DNA of 64,000 nucleotides from a bacterium 210820-DFI.6.37 (GTDB taxonomy: Bacteria > Bacillota > Clostridia > Peptostreptococcales > Anaerovoracaceae): positions 310,001 to 374,000 of the forward strand of contig JAJCKG010000001.1 of assembly GCA_020558355.1 (NCBI GenBank), written 5' to 3'. The notes beneath the pieces were generated by a model. The model did not search any database and was not told where the DNA came from. It was given only the letters and a program-made list of their open reading frames with translations. Position numbers and translations under genes: made by a program. Below, piece after piece: positions 32,324 through 41,281 of this stretch; the stretch's first letter is position 1; each line of letters begins with the position of its first letter.

Positions 32324-34386
32324 GAGATTTGCTCCTTCCTGTCTTTTCTGCTCCATGGAACGCGCAAGCCTGCGCGGGGAATAATTTTATCAGCCGCCAG
32401 CAGCAGAGCCGGAAGCAGCAGCATGACCATAATCACAGCCAGTACCGCTCCTCTCGCGCAAAGGACCCCTACCGTGCTGACGATCTCATTGGATGAGGCC
32501 CACTTGAGACAAAGGCCGGACAGAGTCAGCGTCACTGCCGAAACAAGGATCGAACTGAACACTTCCCCCAAAGTCTCCTTCATAGCCGCTCTGGCATCCA
32601 TCAAAGTCCGCTTTCCCTGATAAGTATTGGTCAGCAGAATGGCGTAATCCACAGTGGCTCCCATCTGAACGGTGCTGATAATCAGGTATCCCAGGTAACA
32701 GAGACTGTTTCCCGCAAAATAGGGAATCCCCATATTCACCCAGATGGAGCATTTAATTGTAAGGATTAAAATCAGCGGAGTCAGCCAGTTCCGGGTCATG
32801 ACAGCCAGCACCAGATAAATACTGATAACCGTAATGATCCCCACTACCCGGTTGTCCCGCTCTACCACCTGTTTCATATCATACATATTGGCGGACTGAC
32901 CACAGGTGTAATACTCTCCCGGATAATAATCGTCCGCCGCGGCCCGTACCTGTTCTACCAGGCGAAAAGCGTCGTCTCCCTCATATGGACAATCCACCGA
33001 GAGAAGAATCCTTGCGTAATCCTCCGAATAGAACTGCTCCGCGATAGAATCCGCCAGATACGCCTTCGGCACCTTGCCGCTGACCATAGTCACATAAGAA
33101 GTCACGGAACTGACGCCCTGAATTTTTTCCAGGTCAGCGCATAGCTGCGTCTCTCTGGCGCTGTCGCCGCTGGGCACCATCAGCACCAGACTGTTGTTCA
33201 GCCCGAATTCCCGCTCAACCTCATAGCCTTCGCTTCCCACCGGCGTTTCTTCCTGGACGCCGTAAAAGAAATTATTGTTCCCCTGGGCCAGCATCATAGG
33301 TATGGCAATAACCAGCAGGACCGCGGCAAAGGGGATCCGCAGCTTTACAATCTGTTTTCCCATGCCGCCGAAGGAAGGCATCAGCCTCCGATGCTTTGTC
33401 TTATCTATCAGCCCGCTTCCGCAAAGCAGCAGAGCCGGAAGCAGTGTCATAACGCAGATATAGCTCAACACAACGCCCTTTACCAGGCTGATCCCCATAT
33501 CCGCTCCAATCCGAAACTCCATAAACAGAAGGGCCAAAAATCCGAAAAAGGTAGTAAGCATACTGGCCAGAATGGATTTGTTAGCGGACAGGATCGCCAT
33601 GCGGATCGCTTCCACAGGAGCCATGCCATGAGACTTGTACTCGGAAAAGCTGTGTGAAAGAAATACCGCGTAGTCCAAAGATACCGCAAGCTGCAGGATC
33701 GGCGCCGCCGCCAGGGTCACAAAGGATATCTCGCCGAAAAAAATATTGCTCCCCAGATTGATGACCACCGACGCTCCTAATGTGGTCAGATAAAAGAATG
33801 GTTCAATCCAGCTTTCTGTAGAAAGCAGCAGTATTATAATCAGGATCGGTATCAGCAGAGCCATCGCTTTCGCGGCTTCACCCATAGCCGTCTGCTGCGC
33901 GTTTGCCTGATCCGCCGCTGTACCGGAAATCTTGCACCTGGTTCTCACCGCTTTTCGCACAGCCTCGATCCCCTCCGGCTCATGTCCGTCCTGAACCGTT
34001 ACCATATACAGGGCTTTTCCGTCTTTATAATAACTTTCTATTCCTGCGCTCTCCTGTATTTCAATCGGCTTTCTCAGATCTGCGAAATCATCCAGCCAGA
34101 TAACCTGCGTCACATAATCCGCCTGCTCAATTTTCTCCTTGATAACCCGCGCTTCCGCCAGCTCCACATCCTCTGCCATTACATTGAGATTGGGAATCGG
34201 CTGCTGGAATTCTTCCTCCATTTTTTCCAGCGCGGCCGTGGAGTTCGCGTGGGGCGGCAAATAATCCAGAATATTATAATTGATCGGTGTACAGAAAAAA
34301 AGCACCAGGCCGATCAGCATGAAGATCCCAAAGAATACAAGGATCGCCTTTTTACGTTTGATGACAAACCCGGATAGTCGATTCAC
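32320..34386 (-). CDS. MMPL/RND-type membrane exporter
   Basis: About 688 residues from a GTG start (34386) that has AAGGAGG eight bases upstream; the frame is open further but without a site. Two repeats, each with one leading helix, a large extracytoplasmic loop and five helices, give about 12 transmembrane segments (LQLAVSLDYAVFLSHSF in half one, VQMGATVDYAILLTNTY in half two, both with the conserved Asp-Tyr). This is the MMPL branch of RND proteins, which export lipids or hydrophobic compounds using proton flow. It is coupled to the downstream heptad-repeat protein. The substrate cannot be named. Confidence 0.88.
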   Translation of the reverse strand: MNRLSGFVIKRKKAILVFFGIFMLIGLVLFFCTPINYNILDYLPPHANSTAALEKMEEEFQQPIPNLNVMAEDVELAEARVIKEKIEQADYVTQVIWLDDFADLRKPIEIQESAGIESYYKDGKALYMVTVQDGHEPEGIEAVRKAVRTRCKISGTAADQANAQQTAMGEAAKAMALLIPILIIILLLSTESWIEPFFYLTTLGASVVINLGSNIFFGEISFVTLAAAPILQLAVSLDYAVFLSHSFSEYKSHGMAPVEAIRMAILSANKSILASMLTTFFGFLALLFMEFRIGADMGISLVKGVVLSYICVMTLLPALLLCGSGLIDKTKHRRLMPSFGGMGKQIVKLRIPFAAVLLVIAIPMMLAQGNNNFFYGVQEETPVGSEGYEVEREFGLNNSLVLMVPSGDSARETQLCADLEKIQGVSSVTSYVTMVSGKVPKAYLADSIAEQFYSEDYARILLSVDCPYEGDDAFRLVEQVRAAADDYYPGEYYTCGQSANMYDMKQVVERDNRVVGIITVISIYLVLAVMTRNWLTPLILILTIKCSIWVNMGIPYFAGNSLCYLGYLIISTVQMGATVDYAILLTNTYQGKRTLMDARAAMKETLGEVFSSILVSAVTLTLSGLCLKWASSNEIVSTVGVLCARGAVLAVIMVMLLLPALLLAADKIIPRAGLRVPWSRKDRKEQIS

Positions 34387-34399
34387 ACAGTCTTCCTCC

Positions 34400-36016
34400 T
34401 TACCTTTCTTTTGCGGTGATTCCACTGAATACCCGCTCTCCGCAAATATACGTTTCCGCCACCCGCATTTTATGAATTTCATCAGAAGGCAGCTTCAGAA
34501 TATCCTGCTCCAAAACAATAAAATCGGCCCAATAGCCAGCCTTGAGCTGGCCGATATGTTCAAAGCCCGCCAGCTCCGCGCTCTCTCTTGTATAAAGCTG
34601 CAGAGCCGTTTCAAGGTCCACCGCTTCCCGCTGGCCGCAGTCCGTCCCATCCCAGGCTTTTCGCGTCACCGCGCCTTTGACGCAGGAAAAAGGATCCGAA
34701 GGCGAGGACCAGGCTGTAGCCGGGGCGTCAGTAGAAAAACATACCCGGACGCCTTTTTCCAGCATACGCTTTACCGGATAGGTCTCCTTCACCCGCTCTT
34801 TTGGCAAATTGGCAAGATAGCTTTCAATCTCCGCGTAAAGGAAAATAGGCTGCGTCGCAAAACCAAATCCCTTCTTCGCCGCGGCGTCAAGCGCGGCCTC
34901 TGACGGCTCTGTCACATGCTCCACCCGCAGGTGTGGTTCAGGGCCAGGGTTCCACTTTTCTTCCCGGCTGACCCGGGAAATAATCCGGTCGATGGCCCGG
35001 GAGCCCATGGCATGCATAGAAAGCTGACAGCCATGCTCCTTGCAGAAAGAAATGGCGCTTTCCAGCAGCTGGTCTGAGCATACAGGCATTCCATACGCTT
35101 CATCGTCTCCCAGATAAGGACGGTCCGTCCACGCAGTCCTCCCCGACACGCTCCCGTCGCCAATCAGCTTCAAGCCTGCCGCCCGGATCTGTCTGTCCTT
35201 TGAAAACCGCTCCCGCGGGATCTGAAAATCCGTTTTTTCTGAAAAATGCTCCCACATATAGTAGACTGCCGCTTTCTGGGGAAAGCCCCGCCGAACGGCT
35301 TCTTCATAAATCGGAAAAGAATCTCCCGGCTCCAGATTTCCCATGTCCCCTATTGCCGTGATCCCCTGAGAAGCAAGAAGCTTTCCCAGCTCTAAAAGCT
35401 CCCGTACCTTATCCTCAAAGGTCTTTTCCGGCAAAATTTTTGTGATCAGATCTCTCGCGGACTCGCGAAGAATTCCGGTAGGCTCTCCCTGTTCATCCCG
35501 GTCAATGATTCCGCCGGGCGGGTCTGGGGTGTTTCGGTCGATTCCCGCCAGTTCAAGGGCTTTGCTGTTGACACAGCGAATATGGAGGCAGGTCCGCACC
35601 ACGCACACCGGCGCGTCACAGCAGGCCTGATCCAGATCATACCGGTTTGGGGAACGCTTTTCCCGCAGCTTCCCTTCATCATAGCCCCAGCCCAGAATCC
35701 ACTGGCCCGCCTGCTGCCTGTCTCTTACTTCTCTTATCTTTTCCCGCAGATCGGCGATGGAGCGGACCCGCGGCGGAAGGCAGGAAATCTGACGGCTCAT
35801 TTCCGCAAGCATCATAGGATGCATATGCGCGTCTACAAACCCTGGGAGAATCCTCCGCCCCTCCATATCTTTTTCCGGAAAATCACAGGCAGGCATTTCA
35901 TCCTTCCTGCCTGCCCATGTTATGATTCCGTCTTCTATAATCATAGAATCCGCGTACAGATTTTCTTTATCCGATGTGAAAATCAACGCGTTTGTAACGA
36001 TAAAACTATGTTTCAT
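34400..36016 (-). CDS. YtcJ-like amidohydrolase
   Basis: A 538-residue metal-dependent amidohydrolase of the YtcJ/ExoN branch. Metal-binding His-x-His appears in GFVDAHMHPMML (about residue 58); further markers are ILGWGYDEGKL, the SMHAMGSRAID histidine, LRVEHVTEP and the final metal Asp in CFSTDAPATAW; ADFIVLEQDIL closes the beta-sandwich. Start at the ATG (36016), five codons after a TTG. It lies between metH and the exporter gene in one apparent operon. Substrate unknown; members act on amides, imines or cyclic ureas. Confidence 0.85.
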   Translation of the reverse strand: MKHSFIVTNALIFTSDKENLYADSMIIEDGIITWAGRKDEMPACDFPEKDMEGRRILPGFVDAHMHPMMLAEMSRQISCLPPRVRSIADLREKIREVRDRQQAGQWILGWGYDEGKLREKRSPNRYDLDQACCDAPVCVVRTCLHIRCVNSKALELAGIDRNTPDPPGGIIDRDEQGEPTGILRESARDLITKILPEKTFEDKVRELLELGKLLASQGITAIGDMGNLEPGDSFPIYEEAVRRGFPQKAAVYYMWEHFSEKTDFQIPRERFSKDRQIRAAGLKLIGDGSVSGRTAWTDRPYLGDDEAYGMPVCSDQLLESAISFCKEHGCQLSMHAMGSRAIDRIISRVSREEKWNPGPEPHLRVEHVTEPSEAALDAAAKKGFGFATQPIFLYAEIESYLANLPKERVKETYPVKRMLEKGVRVCFSTDAPATAWSSPSDPFSCVKGAVTRKAWDGTDCGQREAVDLETALQLYTRESAELAGFEHIGQLKAGYWADFIVLEQDILKLPSDEIHKMRVAETYICGERVFSGITAKER

Positions 36017-36020
36017 TTCT

Positions 36021-38402
36021 TTAAATCCCAAAAACTTCCTTTGCCGCTTCTACGGATTTCATCGCGTCTTTGCAGTAATAGTCCGCGCCGATCTTCTGAG
36101 CGTATTCCGGTGTAAGCACCGCTCCGCCTACGATAAATCTGCAGTCCGGCACCGCTTCTCTTACAGCCGCGATGGTCTCCTCCATGCTTTTCAGAGTTGT
36201 AGTCATAAGGGCGCTGAGCCCCACCAGCTTCACATCCTTTTCCAGAACCGTTTCCACAATCGTCTCCACCGGCACATCCCGGCCCAGGTCGATGATTTCG
36301 AAGCCGTAGTTTTCCATGATAACCTTGACAATATTTTTTCCGATATCGTGAATATCGCCTTTTACGGTGGCGATAACGACCCGTCCCTTGGACACGCCGG
36401 TTTTTCCGCTTCCGGCAAGACGTTCCTTGATCAGCTCAAAGCCTCCCTGCGCCGCTGTTGCCGCCTGCATCATCTGAGGCAGGAAGATGGTTCCCTTTTC
36501 AAACCCCTGTCCCACTTTATCCAGCGCCGGAATCAGATAATCGTTTACTACGGTCATTTCATCCTTTGTCTTTAGCAGTTCCTCTACCGCGTGGATCGTA
36601 TCATGCTTCATGCCTTTTTCCAAAGCGTAAAAAAGATCCGAGGTCTGTCCCCGCTCCGGAGCCGCTTCCTTCGCGCCGCCTCTTGTCATGGTTCCCAAAG
36701 AAGCGTCGCTGTAACGTTCGATAAACTTTCCTGCATTTTTGTCCCGGTTATGGAGCATTTCAAACGCGAAGATCGTTCCCATCATATCTTCATTGTTAGG
36801 GTTAATAATAGGCAGATCCAGTCCGCTTTCCATAGCCAGAGCCAGAAAGGTCCGGTTAATCAGCGGCCTGCACGGAAGACCGAAGCTGATATTTGAAACG
36901 CCTAAAACTGTATGGAGCCCCAGCTTTTCTTTTACCATGCGAACCGCCTTCAGCGTTTCCACAACTTCCTTCTGCTGGGCGGAAGCGGTCAGGGTCAGAC
37001 AGTCGATGAACACATTCTGTTTTGGAATTCCCAATCCTTCAGCGCGGCGCAGGATCCGCCCCGCAATGGCAAACCGCTCTTCCGCTTTCGGCGGGATCCC
37101 CTTTTCATCCAGGGTCAGCCCTACGACAGCCGCGCCGTATTTTTTCACAATAGGAAGAATCCGGTCCATAACAGCTTCTTCCCCATTGACAGAATTAACA
37201 ATAGCCTTGCCGTTATAAACCCGAAGGGCCGCTTCGATGGCTTTCGGATCGGAAGAATCGATCTGCAGAGGCAGGTCGGTAATGGCCTGCAGCTCTTTTA
37301 TAACCTTTGGAAGCATTTCCGCCTCGTCAATATCCGGGATTCCCACATTTACATCCAGTACATGGGCCCCCGCGTCGATCTGCTGCGCGGCCTGAGAAAG
37401 AATATAATCAAAATCCCCATCGATCAAAGCCTGCTTCATGCGCTTTTTCCCCGTCGGATTGATTCTCTCGCCAATAACCGTCACCCGATCTATGGTCACT
37501 GCCCTGGTAGCGCTGCAAATGACGCTTTCCGCCCGCGGGGCTTTCCTTTGCTTTCGTTCTTTTTGGGCAAAGGCTTTTTTCATTTCAATGATGTATTCCG
37601 GCGTCGTTCCGCAGCAGCCGCCTGCCATGGCGATCCCCAGCTCCAGATACCTGGACATGTCCTCCGCGAATTGCTGAGCGGTAATATCATAGGTGTTGGT
37701 CCTGGGGTCAGGAAGTCCCGCGTTGGGCTTTACGAAAACCGGAAGGGAAGACGCCTCACACATCTTCTCCGCCAGAGGAAAAATCTCTACAGGACCCAGA
37801 GAGCAGTTGATTCCTATAGCGTCAACGCCCAAGCCCTCCAGAGTGGCCGCCATACATTCAATGCTGGTTCCGGTAAAGGTCCTCCCGCTTTCCTCAAAGG
37901 TCATGGAAACAAATACTGGCAGATCGGTATTTTCTTTTGCCGCCAGAACAGCCGCTTTCACCTCATAAAGGTCCGTCATCGTTTCTATAACAATCAGGTC
38001 CGCTCCTGACGCCTGGCCCTGTACCATAATCTGCGCAAAGGCGTCATAGGCCTCTTCAAAGGGAAGGGTTCCCATGGGTTCCAGCAGCTCGCCAAGAGGC
38101 CCCACATCCAGAGCCACCATAGTATCTTCCCCGCAGGCGGCCCGAGCCGCTTTTACCGCGCTGTCTATAATCTCTTCGATGGTATAGCCGCAGTCCGCCA
38201 GCTTGAACCGGTTCGCGCCAAACGTATTGGCGTAGATAATGTCCGCCCCCGCTTCCACATATTTTCTGTGGATCGATGTAATCAGGTCAGGGTCCGTAAG
38301 ACTGAGAAGGTCCGGAGAAGCGCCCGGTTCCAGTCCGCTTTGCTGCAGAGTCGTTCCCATTCCTCCGTCCAGCATGTATAGTTTCCTGTTAAATTCCAGC
38401 AC
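36021..38402 (-). CDS. metH: Cobalamin-dependent methionine synthase, core lacking the activation domain
   Basis: Makes methionine from homocysteine with methyl-tetrahydrofolate. Domain order over 793 residues: homocysteine methyltransferase (about 1-290, zinc cysteines in GINCSLG and GGCCGTTPEY), pterin-binding domain (about 310-570, VIGERINPTGKK, DVNVGIPDIDE), B12 cap (about 590-670) and B12-binding domain with GDIHDIGKNIV. The usual C-terminal SAM-binding reactivation domain is missing and is supplied by the next gene upstream. GTG start with AAGGAAGG eight bases before it. Confidence 0.95.
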   Translation of the reverse strand: MLEFNRKLYMLDGGMGTTLQQSGLEPGASPDLLSLTDPDLITSIHRKYVEAGADIIYANTFGANRFKLADCGYTIEEIIDSAVKAARAACGEDTMVALDVGPLGELLEPMGTLPFEEAYDAFAQIMVQGQASGADLIVIETMTDLYEVKAAVLAAKENTDLPVFVSMTFEESGRTFTGTSIECMAATLEGLGVDAIGINCSLGPVEIFPLAEKMCEASSLPVFVKPNAGLPDPRTNTYDITAQQFAEDMSRYLELGIAMAGGCCGTTPEYIIEMKKAFAQKERKQRKAPRAESVICSATRAVTIDRVTVIGERINPTGKKRMKQALIDGDFDYILSQAAQQIDAGAHVLDVNVGIPDIDEAEMLPKVIKELQAITDLPLQIDSSDPKAIEAALRVYNGKAIVNSVNGEEAVMDRILPIVKKYGAAVVGLTLDEKGIPPKAEERFAIAGRILRRAEGLGIPKQNVFIDCLTLTASAQQKEVVETLKAVRMVKEKLGLHTVLGVSNISFGLPCRPLINRTFLALAMESGLDLPIINPNNEDMMGTIFAFEMLHNRDKNAGKFIERYSDASLGTMTRGGAKEAAPERGQTSDLFYALEKGMKHDTIHAVEELLKTKDEMTVVNDYLIPALDKVGQGFEKGTIFLPQMMQAATAAQGGFELIKERLAGSGKTGVSKGRVVIATVKGDIHDIGKNIVKVIMENYGFEIIDLGRDVPVETIVETVLEKDVKLVGLSALMTTTLKSMEETIAAVREAVPDCRFIVGGAVLTPEYAQKIGADYYCKDAMKSVEAAKEVFGI

Positions 38403-39033
38403 AGTTTTTTCCTTCCTTTCTCAGGACGCAAGTGTCCCTTAATGTACATTCCTGACAGGTAGCCAGATACCCCTTTACCGGATGATCCGAGATTCCCAAA
38501 ATGGCAGTGACGGATTTTCTGGGTATCATAATATGGCTCTGGTTTACTGTCAGGCCAATCTTTCTGGGCCCGTCGATGACGCGGATCAGCGCATCCTGCG
38601 TTTCAATGGGGAGGTCTCCGTAGCCGGGGCTGTACCTTCCGGTAAGATACCCCTTTGCTTCCTGTCTCATTTGTTCTTCGAACTGATCGCAGATCTGCTC
38701 GATCAGAACCGACGCTCCGCAGTCCAAAATCACCGCGGAAGCCATATCTCTTATCTGACTGGAACGAATAAGCCGGTCTACCGCCGCTCCCAGCGTAACA
38801 CCCATAACTGCGATTTCATGGCAGCCGTCCAGATGCTTTCGGATCGCGTTTCCTTTCAGCTCCAGAAAGTCCGGAGCAAGAATCCGGTAGATTCCCTGCG
38901 GGACAGCCGCTTTTAAAAGTTTTTCCTCTTCCTGCTTCATATCCTGCAAAAGGCGGTGATCCGCACCGCCTTTTACGCCCATTCTCAGGAGCCACTGTTC
39001 ATAATCGATTCTTTCGGGTTTGTCCAGCTTCAT
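38389..39033 (-). CDS. Stand-alone MetH activation-domain protein
   Basis: A 214-residue protein matching the AdoMet-binding reactivation domain of methionine synthase, here as a separate polypeptide. RYSPGYGDLPI and GLTVNQSHIMIPRKSVTAILG correspond to the SAM-binding core. A cysteine cluster, CQECTLRDTCVLRKEGKNC, ends the protein and could bind a metal or iron-sulfur centre. It sits between metF and metH and overlaps metH by 14 bases, so the two are expected to act together in reductive remethylation of cob(II)alamin. Confidence 0.9.
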   Translation of the reverse strand: MKLDKPERIDYEQWLLRMGVKGGADHRLLQDMKQEEEKLLKAAVPQGIYRILAPDFLELKGNAIRKHLDGCHEIAVMGVTLGAAVDRLIRSSQIRDMASAVILDCGASVLIEQICDQFEEQMRQEAKGYLTGRYSPGYGDLPIETQDALIRVIDGPRKIGLTVNQSHIMIPRKSVTAILGISDHPVKGYLATCQECTLRDTCVLRKEGKNCAGI

Positions 39034-39034
39034 A

Positions 39035-39895
39035 TTACAGCAAGTCCTTTATTTTTTCATAAACAGCCAGAGAAACATCCGGGTTGTTCATGGTATAAAG
39101 ATGAACCCCGTCAACGCCATGCTCCAAAAGATCCCGTATCTGATCCGCCGCGTACTGAATTCCGTGGCTGTACAGCTCTTCCGGATCGTTTTCATACAGG
39201 CTGATCATCTTGGTAAAGTCATGCGGGAGACTGGAGCCGCTGAGAGCCACAGTCTTTTCGATCTGCTTTTTATTGACAATCGGCATGATCCCCGCGGAAA
39301 CAGGCACCTTGATCCCCGCATTTCTTACCTGGGCCAGGAACTCATAAAACTTCTGGTTATCAAAGAACAGCTGTGTAATGAGCACCTTTACTCCGGCTCC
39401 GATCTTGTATTTCAGATTCTGGATGTCCTCTCTCAGATTCTTGCTTTCAGAGTGTCCCTCCGGATAGCAGGCGCCCAGGATCTGAAGGCCGCTGTTGCGC
39501 TGTACCTCGATAGCCAACTCATTGGCGTGAAAAAATTCCTTCTGGATCATTTCTCCCGGAACGATGTCGCCCCGCAGCGCCAGTACATTTTCAATGTTCG
39601 CGTCAGAAAAACGCCGTATCATTTCTGTCACGTCTTCCATGGTGGAATTGACACAGGTCAGATGGGCCAAAGGCTCAATCCCAAATTTTTTCTTGATGTT
39701 GGAAGCGATATCACAGGTGGAATTATTGGTAATACTTCCACCCGCGCCGTAGGTCACACTGATAAAATCCGGTTTGCACACAGCCAGCTTTTCAATCGTA
39801 TCATAAATTTTGTCCAGGCCGGACTGTCTTTTCGGCGGAAAAATTTCCAGGGAAAAGACTGGTTTTTTCTGTTCAAACAGCTCAGGTATTTTCAT
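39035..39895 (-). CDS. metF: Methylenetetrahydrofolate reductase
   Basis: Flavin-dependent TIM-barrel enzyme giving 5-methyl-THF, the methyl donor for MetH. Typical segments: SLEIFPPKRQ at the N-terminus, FISVTYGAGGS, HLTCVNSTMEDV, NVLALRGDIV, GACYPEGHSES and LITQLFFDNQKFYEF. 286 residues, standard for the bacterial form. AAGGAGG precedes the ATG. It opens the metF-activation-metH operon and lies one base from the activation-protein gene. Confidence 0.96.
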   Translation of the reverse strand: MKIPELFEQKKPVFSLEIFPPKRQSGLDKIYDTIEKLAVCKPDFISVTYGAGGSITNNSTCDIASNIKKKFGIEPLAHLTCVNSTMEDVTEMIRRFSDANIENVLALRGDIVPGEMIQKEFFHANELAIEVQRNSGLQILGACYPEGHSESKNLREDIQNLKYKIGAGVKVLITQLFFDNQKFYEFLAQVRNAGIKVPVSAGIMPIVNKKQIEKTVALSGSSLPHDFTKMISLYENDPEELYSHGIQYAADQIRDLLEHGVDGVHLYTMNNPDVSLAVYEKIKDLL

Positions 39896-39916
39896 GTTGT
39901 CCTCCTTAAATATAGC

Positions 39917-39934
39917 AAGCGCGGGCCCGCGCTT
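39917..39934 (-). promoter_or_regulatory. GC-rich hairpin in the metF leader
   Basis: An 18-bp perfect palindrome with AAGCGCG arms around GGCC, 20 bases upstream of the metF start. It lies in a ~108-base leader that also has TGCGGT paired with ACCGCA further 5'. I do not recognise a SAM or cobalamin riboswitch in it. Confidence 0.4.
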
Positions 39935-40010
39935 ATGATTTTAAATTCGATCCTTTGCGGTTTCGACGCTGTTCCATCCTTTATCGACACACTTTACCGC
40001 ATTATCTCAT

Positions 40011-40039
40011 ATTATACTCTTTTTCTGCCTTCTTGTCAC
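40011..40039 (-). promoter_or_regulatory. Promoter of the metF operon
   Basis: GTGACA, 17-base spacer, TATAAT on the minus strand; start point near 40004, leaving a leader of about 108 bases. Confidence 0.7.
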
Positions 40040-40041
40040 CC

Positions 40042-40067
40042 AAAAAGACACCTTTTCAGGTGTCTTA
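40042..40067 (-). terminator. Terminator of the metNIQ-cmd-adh operon
   Basis: AAGACACC and GGTGTCTT around TGAAAA, followed by five T on the minus strand, 18 bases past the dehydrogenase stop. Confidence 0.85.
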
Positions 40068-40084
40068 GTTTGTGGAAAATCCCT

Positions 40085-41251
40085 TCACAGGGCCAGCTTC
40101 AGGATTTCCTGAAAGCGTTCTCTGTCCAGAGGAAGATAGTGCCCTACGGTCTGGGCTCCGAAGTCCGTCGCCCGGTCCGCCATTTCCTGGAAATGTTCAG
40201 CTCCGATGTTCAGTTCTCTCAGGGTTGTTTTCAGCTCCAGCTCCCTGAAAAAATCTTTCAGCCGTTCTGATAAAAAAAGCGCTCTGGATTCCTGGGTATA
40301 ATCGTAAGGATCCGCGTGAAAGACCCGTTCCGCAAGCTGCGCCAGCTTCCATGGTTTTTTCTTTGCCATATATCTGGTCCAGGCTACTAGTACGACGGCC
40401 ATACCCTCCCCATGGGTAACGCCGTACTGCGCGCTCAGCTCATGCTCGATTCTGTGCGAGCCCCAGTCCGCGGCTCTCCCTGTATCCAGCAGGTTGTTAT
40501 GCGCGATGGACGCCAGCCACTGGATCTCCGCGCGGATGTCCAGATTTTCTGGTTCTTTCATCACCTTCCTGCCGTTAACCAGGATTGATGTTATAGCGCC
40601 TTCCAGCAGCCGGTCTGTTACATCTGTATGTTTTACATCGGAGAAATAACGTTCCAGAAGATGGGACAGAATATCGGCTACGCCGCAGGCGGTCTGATAT
40701 TTGGGAAGCCCCAGGGTATAGGCCGGGTTCATAATGGCAAAGCGGGGAATGATCTGATCATCCTCAAATCCCAGCTTCCAGTTTTCATTGGAAAGGATCG
40801 CGCAGTTTGAGGTTTCTGACCCGCTTGCCGGAAGGGTTGTAATAACGCCCACCGGCAAAACCCGCTCAGGCCGCGCGCCTTTTTGAAAAAAGTCCCACAC
40901 ATCGCCTTCGTAAGGGATCCCAAGAGCAGTGGCTTTCGCTGTGTCGATGGAGCTTCCGCCTCCCGCTGCCAGTATAAAGTCCACTCTCTTTTCCTTTCCC
41001 AAGGCGGTCAGCTTACGGACCAGAGAAATATCCGGATTCGGCACCACAGATCCGTCCTGGCAGAAATCGATTCCAAGCGCTCTGCAGGTATCTTTTACCG
41101 CATCATAAATTCCCAGTTCTTTGATAAAGTCTCCGCTGTAGACCAGCAGAAGGGACGTTGCCTTTTCCTCCCGCAGCAGTCTGTCGAGTTCCTTTTCAGC
41201 TCCCTGTCCGAATATAATTTTTGCCGGATTATGATATTGAAAATTGATCAT
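40085..41251 (-). CDS. Iron-containing alcohol dehydrogenase (YqhD/BdhA-like)
   Basis: 388-residue group III alcohol dehydrogenase that would reduce aldehydes with NAD(P)H. The nucleotide site GGGSSIDTAKA (about residue 95), TTLPASGSE, and metal-ligand histidines in SHLLERYFSD, GSHRIEHELSAQYGVTHGEG are in place. The overall pattern (FQYHNPAKIIFGQG start) is that of butanol dehydrogenase / YqhD. It is the last gene of the metNIQ operon. Aldehyde detoxification is possible, but its link to methionine uptake is unexplained. Confidence 0.9.
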   Translation of the reverse strand: MINFQYHNPAKIIFGQGAEKELDRLLREEKATSLLLVYSGDFIKELGIYDAVKDTCRALGIDFCQDGSVVPNPDISLVRKLTALGKEKRVDFILAAGGGSSIDTAKATALGIPYEGDVWDFFQKGARPERVLPVGVITTLPASGSETSNCAILSNENWKLGFEDDQIIPRFAIMNPAYTLGLPKYQTACGVADILSHLLERYFSDVKHTDVTDRLLEGAITSILVNGRKVMKEPENLDIRAEIQWLASIAHNNLLDTGRAADWGSHRIEHELSAQYGVTHGEGMAVVLVAWTRYMAKKKPWKLAQLAERVFHADPYDYTQESRALFLSERLKDFFRELELKTTLRELNIGAEHFQEMADRATDFGAQTVGHYLPLDRERFQEILKLAL

Positions 41252-41281
41252 TGTGCCAAATCCCCTTTCTTTTGTCTTCTT

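Noticed and set aside
39896..40010. SAM or cobalamin riboswitch before metF
   Set aside because: None of the conserved core sequences could be found; kept only as an unassigned leader.
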